NCBI GenBank assembly: GCA_015179025.1
Contig: WHUX01000012.1
Span: 620,001 to 684,000, forward strand
DNA length: 64,000 nucleotides
Direction: 5' to 3'
Source of the DNA: Terfezia claveryi
Lineage: Eukaryota; Ascomycota; Pezizomycetes; Pezizales; Pezizaceae
Of this stretch, positions 59,952 through 64,000 are shown one piece after another. Both the position numbers and the translations under genes were made by a program. Each line of letters opens with the position of its first letter. Position 1 is the stretch's first letter. The notes below the pieces were generated by a model. That model saw only the letters and a program-made list of their open reading frames with translations, searched no databases and had not been told where the DNA came from.

Positions 59952-60598
59952 TGTTGTCAACCCTTCTGCACTTCTGGACGTTGGAATAATTGCATGTTCC
60001 TGTCCACCTATTAACATAATTATTCAAACTTCTGGGGGGCCGTAAACTGCAAAAGCCGTAGGTACTTAATGTATAGATGAAGAGTATATGCAGTACCAGT
60101 CCTACTCTATCCGTACTTAGTTTAATACCATTGCTAAGAGGTGTTAGTTAGAGTCACCCCTTGGCACTTGGCGAATGCCCTCATTGGCTAGCTTCCGTGG
60201 TGGCTTCACCAACTTGAAGAAGTAATAAGAAATCGGTGCCAACTCTTGGAATGAGAGGTCATGCAGGTCTTGCATATAACAACACGTGACAGCGAATAGA
60301 CAGATTCACTTGAGGTATGTGCGTGAGACAGTGCGAACGTATGAGTGAGCACATAGATATGTGAGTATATGAGTATGTGCGAGTATATGAGATTCCTTCA
60401 GGCTCACCTCACTCTCTATAGAAGTAATAGAAGAGCTCTATATACATGAAGAGATAATGCAAATAGCATTGCTAATACAAGTAAGTATTGCAAGAAAGCA
60501 GATATGTGCTGGAGTTATGTGAGTAGCATGTTAGTATATGCATAAGTGGCATATTACCACAACATCATATGCTGGATTATCCCACATACTTTTCAACA
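59952..60598 (-). repeat. Probable 3' LTR of the copia element
   Basis: Read on the minus strand, a short purine tract (AAGGAGGGG) just after the polymerase relic is followed by TGTTGAAAAG at 60598, the expected start of an LTR. A matching ...CAACA end is possible at 59952 but is a guess. The LTR includes a GAGTATATGAGTATGTG-type microsatellite (about 60350-60390). The partner LTR lies outside the window. Confidence 0.4.
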
Positions 60599-60705
60599 CC
60601 CCTCCTTAGTAGATACTGTTGTATAGTAAGTAAGTAAACAAACATAATTAGTCTCATTAAAAAACCTAAAAACCCAATGGGAAAAAGAAGGTAAAAGAAT
60701 GCTAA

Positions 60706-60978
60706 TCAGCTTGCTTGCATTATTTGATCTCTTAGAGTAAGAAAATGAGGCTGTAGTAGTGGCTTTATATAGATGTTAGCTAGGTTGCTAGCACTCGGTA
60801 TCCATAAAACGTTAATCTTACCTGTTTCTACCAGATCTCTGATATGGTAGTAGGCAATGTCTATATGCTTGCTTTTATCACTAATGCGGGGATTGTCAGT
60901 TAGATCAATTGTCCCGTTATTATCAGCATTTAAAGCATAAGAAATATCAATACAGAGTTCATTCAGAGCGTTCTGCAA
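60706..60978 (-). pseudogene. Copia RNase H domain fragment
   Basis: KSKHIDIAYYHIRDLVETGK followed by a LANIYIKPL motif (usually LADIFTKPL) marks the end of copia RNase H. The 90-codon frame lacks the first part of the domain. Confidence 0.85.
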
Positions 60979-61089
60979 CTATATTTACTGTTTTGTAAAG
61001 GTAGAAAGAGTAATGTATTCTGCCTCGACCGTAGAGGTAGATATACAATGTTGCTTTACCGATCTCTAGCAAATTGTGTTGCTAGCTAT

Positions 61090-61371
61090 CTAGAATATGT
61101 TTCCTGTTATTAATTTCCAGTCGTTCTTGTCACCTGCAAAGTCTACATCCAAGTAGCCTGATAAGCTTACCAAATTATTGTTTAGTGAACTGTTAATAAG
61201 CCAATTATTATTCAGCCTTTTATAGGTAAGAGTAAGATCTCTCGTGCCCTTAAGGTAAAGTAGAGTCTTCTTAATAATACCCATATAATCTTTGGTGAGC
61301 TTTGAGGCAAACTGGAATAAAGCGGAGACGGTATAGGCAATGTCAGGTCTAGTACCGATCACAAGATACAT
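61090..61371 (-). pseudogene. Copia RT/RNase H junction fragment
   Basis: YLVIGTRPDIAYTVSALFQF and LLYLKGTRDLTLTY are the usual copia sequences after the reverse-transcriptase core. YLDVDFAGDKNDWKLITG corresponds to the first RNase H motif. Confidence 0.88.
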
Positions 61372-61521
61372 GAGAGAACCAATTATTTACCTAAAGCAGG
61401 ATGTATCTGCAAGATCTTCTTGCTCTTGAGCCTTTAACAATGAAATGTGAGGATCCAAGGGAAGAGAGATTGGGTTATAGTCTTACATGCCGAATTTAAG
61501 AAGTAATTGGTCGATATATAT

Positions 61522-61776
61522 TTATTGTAACAAAGTAACACTGTCCGCATGCCATGTTATCTGGATGCCTAATAACCAGCTCAAAGAACTGAGTTCGCTC
61601 AGTTTAAATTCTTTTTTTAGCGAATTCTTCAGTTTCTTCCTTTCGGCCAGGTTAGGCCCCGCAATAGTGATATTGTTTACATATATGGCAATAATCACTT
61701 GAGATTCCATATGTATTAGAACACATAGATCAAAGTTAGTCGTCACATAGCCTAATAGTATAAGAAAGCCGGTCAA
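61522..61776 (-). pseudogene. Copia reverse transcriptase fragment
   Basis: The catalytic box reads IIAIYVNNITIAG where copia has YVDD, so both active-site Asp are Asn. It is followed by LKKEFKLSELSSLSWLLGIQ (family: F.M.DLG....FLGI). Inactive. Confidence 0.88.
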
Positions 61777-62163
61777 TCTCTGATACTATTGCCTTGGTGA
61801 CTGCTTAAGGCCATATATGGACTTGAGAAGGCGTGCACAATGCCCTGATAGTTCGTATTCAGGCGGAAGCTTCATATAGATTTCCTCATTTAGAGATCCA
61901 TAGAGGAAAGCTCCTTTTATATCAAGCTGATCTAGCTAGGGCCAGCTAAGAGAGACTAATAATGCAATCAGTAATCTCAATGAATCGTACCTTATAACAG
62001 GAAAGAAGATCTCATCAAAATTCATTCCCGGTTGTTGAGAAAAACCCTGAGCAACAAGCCTTGCCTTGTAATGACTTATATTACCTTCTGAATCCTTCTT
62101 AATCTTGTAGACCCATTTGCAGCCTACGATGTTATGCTTTGGAGAAAGTAGAGATACAACCGT

Positions 62164-62487
62164 TCAAACAGACTGATCTGCCAGAGTTTCAAGCTCTTCC
62201 TGCATGGCCTTATACCATCTTGAAGAGTCTGTGCACTCGGTTGCTTGCTTGAACATCTTCGGTTCAATCTCATTGACCACAAGAGCAGTTGTAAGCAATG
62301 TATATGCATTGGTAGATTCAGTAGATTTAGTGAATTCAATAGATTTAGTAAGCTCGGGTTGAGGTAGATTAGTTAGTATATTCTCAGCTCGATTAGCTGG
62401 TATATTCTTAGCTGGTAAATGCTCAGCTAGATTAGCCCCGAAAGAGGTAATTTCACTGGGGATAAATGTGCAGTTGGATGCCTTCAT
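62164..62487 (-). pseudogene. Copia linker before reverse transcriptase
   Basis: Ends with RWYKAMQEELETL, the conserved start of the copia RT region (W..AM..E...L). The upstream part is a repeat-containing linker (ENILTNLPQPELTKSIEFTK). Confidence 0.8.
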
Positions 62488-62733
62488 AGTAAATATATGC
62501 TTGTTACTAGCAAGCTGGACCTTATAAATTGAAGGGCTGTCTATATAGCCAACGAGAATAGCACTTTCTGCTCGTAGTTGAGTGATCTTGCTGCCTAGAA
62601 ATCTTCACTCTTCAGCGATATGGACATAGCAAGAACTGCTAAAGAGTTTCAGGTGGGCAATCGAAGACTGTTTATGGTACAGCATCTCAAAGGGCATTTT
62701 ACTTTAAGGTAGCTGTGAATGGAGTAGGCAATT

Positions 62734-62997
62734 TCAGAGATATACAGCCATATTATAGGCTTCGCCCCAAAGCTTAAGGTCAGGCTTCTGGTGGTTAACC
62801 AGATCTAGGATCATGCTTCTAGCCATGGTCTGTATCGTCCAATTATATTGCTCTAGTACTCCATTAGACTGATGGAAATATGGAGGTGTATAAATGTGTT
62901 TAATGCCCTTCGTTCTGATGAACTTATCAGCCTCCATATATTCTCCACCATTATCAGATACTAGAGTTAAGACAGTGGTATTAAACTGCCTTTCCAC
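62734..62997 (-). pseudogene. Copia integrase core fragment
   Basis: Contains TLVSDNGGEYM (second Asp of the DDE triad) and YFHQSNGVLEQYN (Glu of the triad). The following AYNMAVYL is the usual helix. Confidence 0.88.
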
Positions 62998-63102
62998 TAG
63001 AGTAATAAATTCTTGAATTATCTGTACAGCATCTGGAGATTTATTCTTTAGGAAATATATCTAACCTATTCTAGTAAAATTATCAATAAAAGTAATGTAA
63101 TA

Positions 63103-63309
63103 TTATAAGTTACTATAGGAAGGTAAAGATTGCTTTCCACTTAGATCACTATAGAGCAGCTCAAATGGCTGACTAGATTTAGCTTCAGAAAGGCTTTGAG
63201 GAACTGTATTTGTGGATTTCACTATTATATAGGCCTTACATGGGAATTCTGTAGGCTTTGGAGATATTAAGGAGCCATCCACATATACCTGGCCAATTAC
63301 CTTACTCAA
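63103..63309 (-). pseudogene. Copia GAG-pre-integrase/integrase start
   Basis: KAYIIVKSTNTVPQSLSEAK is a decayed zinc-finger tail, and FELLYSDLSGKQ carries the first Asp region of integrase (usually HxDxxGP). Confidence 0.75.
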
Positions 63310-63534
63310 ATGCCATAATAAGCAATGCCAGAAGGCAAATGATAGTAAAGCCTATATTTTAGCTCTTTTAGTAGTTTATTCTGCATGTTCAGATTCATGA
63401 GCTCTTTTAGAGGTTGATTCGAAAACCTGATTAAAGAGTATTCTAGAGGCCTGATTAGAGCTAAATTCATAAGCTTTATTAAAGCTGAATCCTAAAGATT
63501 CATTATTGCTGGCAATAAAGAAACTGTTTTTGTG

Positions 63535-63927
63535 TTAAGTAAGAAATAGGAGATTCCCCTTAAATTCTGCCATACATACAGGAGAATGTGCAGCATTATA
63601 AACCATAATCCTGTTACCTGATTCTACCATAAAATACCCTTTTGACTTTAACATATTCCACGATAATAATGAGTGACCAAAGGAAGGAACATAGAGAACA
63701 GAACTAAATCGAACAACATGATGAGTATTATTAGGAAGAACGCAGTCTAATAGAACTGTGCCTAATCCTTCAACAGAGAGAGCACTACCCCCTCCTACAC
63801 TCACAGTTCCGTGACTCTGTTCAATCCGTTCAAATTTCCCTATATCAGACGTCATGTAAGACGAGGCGCATGTATCAAGTTTCCAGGTATAAGAGATGGT
63901 ACTAACATCAGGTTGATCTATATCCAT
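63535..63927 (-). pseudogene. Copia aspartic protease fragment
   Basis: WKLDTCASSYMTSDIGKF matches the copia protease site (usually LDSGAS.HM), with Thr-Cys in place of Ser-Gly. VLYVPSFGHSLLSWNMLKSK follows, as in the family. Confidence 0.88.
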
Positions 63928-64000
63928 CTGATGGGATAGATCAATAGAAATGAGCGCGTGATTTAAAGAACCTTGTTGATTGGAAGAATTCTGCTGGTAA

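Larger units (their letters stand above)
60706..64000 (-). mobile_element. Decayed Ty1/copia retrotransposon, 5' part beyond window
   Basis: Seven minus-strand frames in copia order: protease/GAG-pre-integrase, integrase, reverse transcriptase, RNase H. All are interrupted by stops and shifts, so the element is inactive. The order protease-integrase-RT-RNase H identifies Ty1/copia rather than Ty3/gypsy. A gag domain is not visible before the window ends. Confidence 0.9.

Noticed and set aside
1..64000. tRNA or rRNA genes
   Set aside because: Looked for GGTTCGAATCC-type B boxes with matching A boxes and stems. A few GTTCGA-like strings (for example near 4427 and 29072) had no cloverleaf around them.

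Overview
The window reads as nuclear DNA of a filamentous ascomycete. The genes carry short introns (about 50-190 bp) with GT..AG borders and CTAAY-like branch points. The recognisable families are fungal: an SRPK-type kinase, an HSPA12-like Hsp70, an OTT_1508-type deaminase, a GH17 glucanase, a DUF2985 membrane protein and a KDEL-receptor-like protein. Gene density is low, roughly one intact gene per 5 kb. The spaces hold decayed transposons, simple repeats and fragments of once-functional genes. That fits a repeat-rich genome such as a truffle-like Pezizomycete, but the species is inferred, not shown.

Layout. 0-11.6 kb: a hypothetical protein (2935-4002, -), a C-terminal fragment of replication factor C subunit Rfc3 (5704-6005, +), an HSPA12-like Hsp70 gene (6286-8319, -), an unknown two-exon gene (8936-10354, +) and a small protein with KEN-box and CDK-type motifs (11039-11581, -). 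12-17.2 kb: a degenerate gag-like frame, a TA-flanked terminal-inverted-repeat element (13442-14523) that abuts a broken short-chain dehydrogenase remnant, and a coding-like frame with one stop. 17.8-29.6 kb: a five-exon SRPK-like kinase (17790-20033, -), small unknown genes, and long gene-poor stretches. 29.6-31.6 kb: a single-pass membrane protein. 33-36 kb: repeats and relics.

36.4-40.5 kb holds a long OTT_1508-type deaminase gene (-) with eight Gly-Gly-Tyr repeats. It is followed by the most striking structure in the window, 41.57-44.54 kb. This is a large head-to-head inverted array of 37/40/43-bp units, closed by a 21-bp inverted repeat and flanked by two cruciform-type hairpins. It has no spacers and no convincing protein.

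44.7-58.7 kb: a proline-rich unknown protein (-), a secreted, probably GPI-anchored protein (47379-49642, +), a GH17 beta-1,3-glucanase (50100-51207, -), a KDEL-receptor-like protein with a long acidic tail (52806-54059, -), a foldback element with about 112-bp inverted ends (55586-56619) and a DUF2985 protein (57302-58724, -). 60-64 kb is a decayed Ty1/copia retrotransposon on the minus strand that runs off the end of the window.

There is no sign of a gene cluster. The intact genes look like unrelated housekeeping, cell-wall and secretory functions separated by mobile-element debris. Several short motifs recur across the window (AGTCTGGTTGGCA; AGAGTCT..CATGAGA; CAGCTAGGTGGCAAAAA) and probably mark ends of repeat families. 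All splice sites were placed by eye from reading frame, motif continuity and GT..AG signals. No searches were run.
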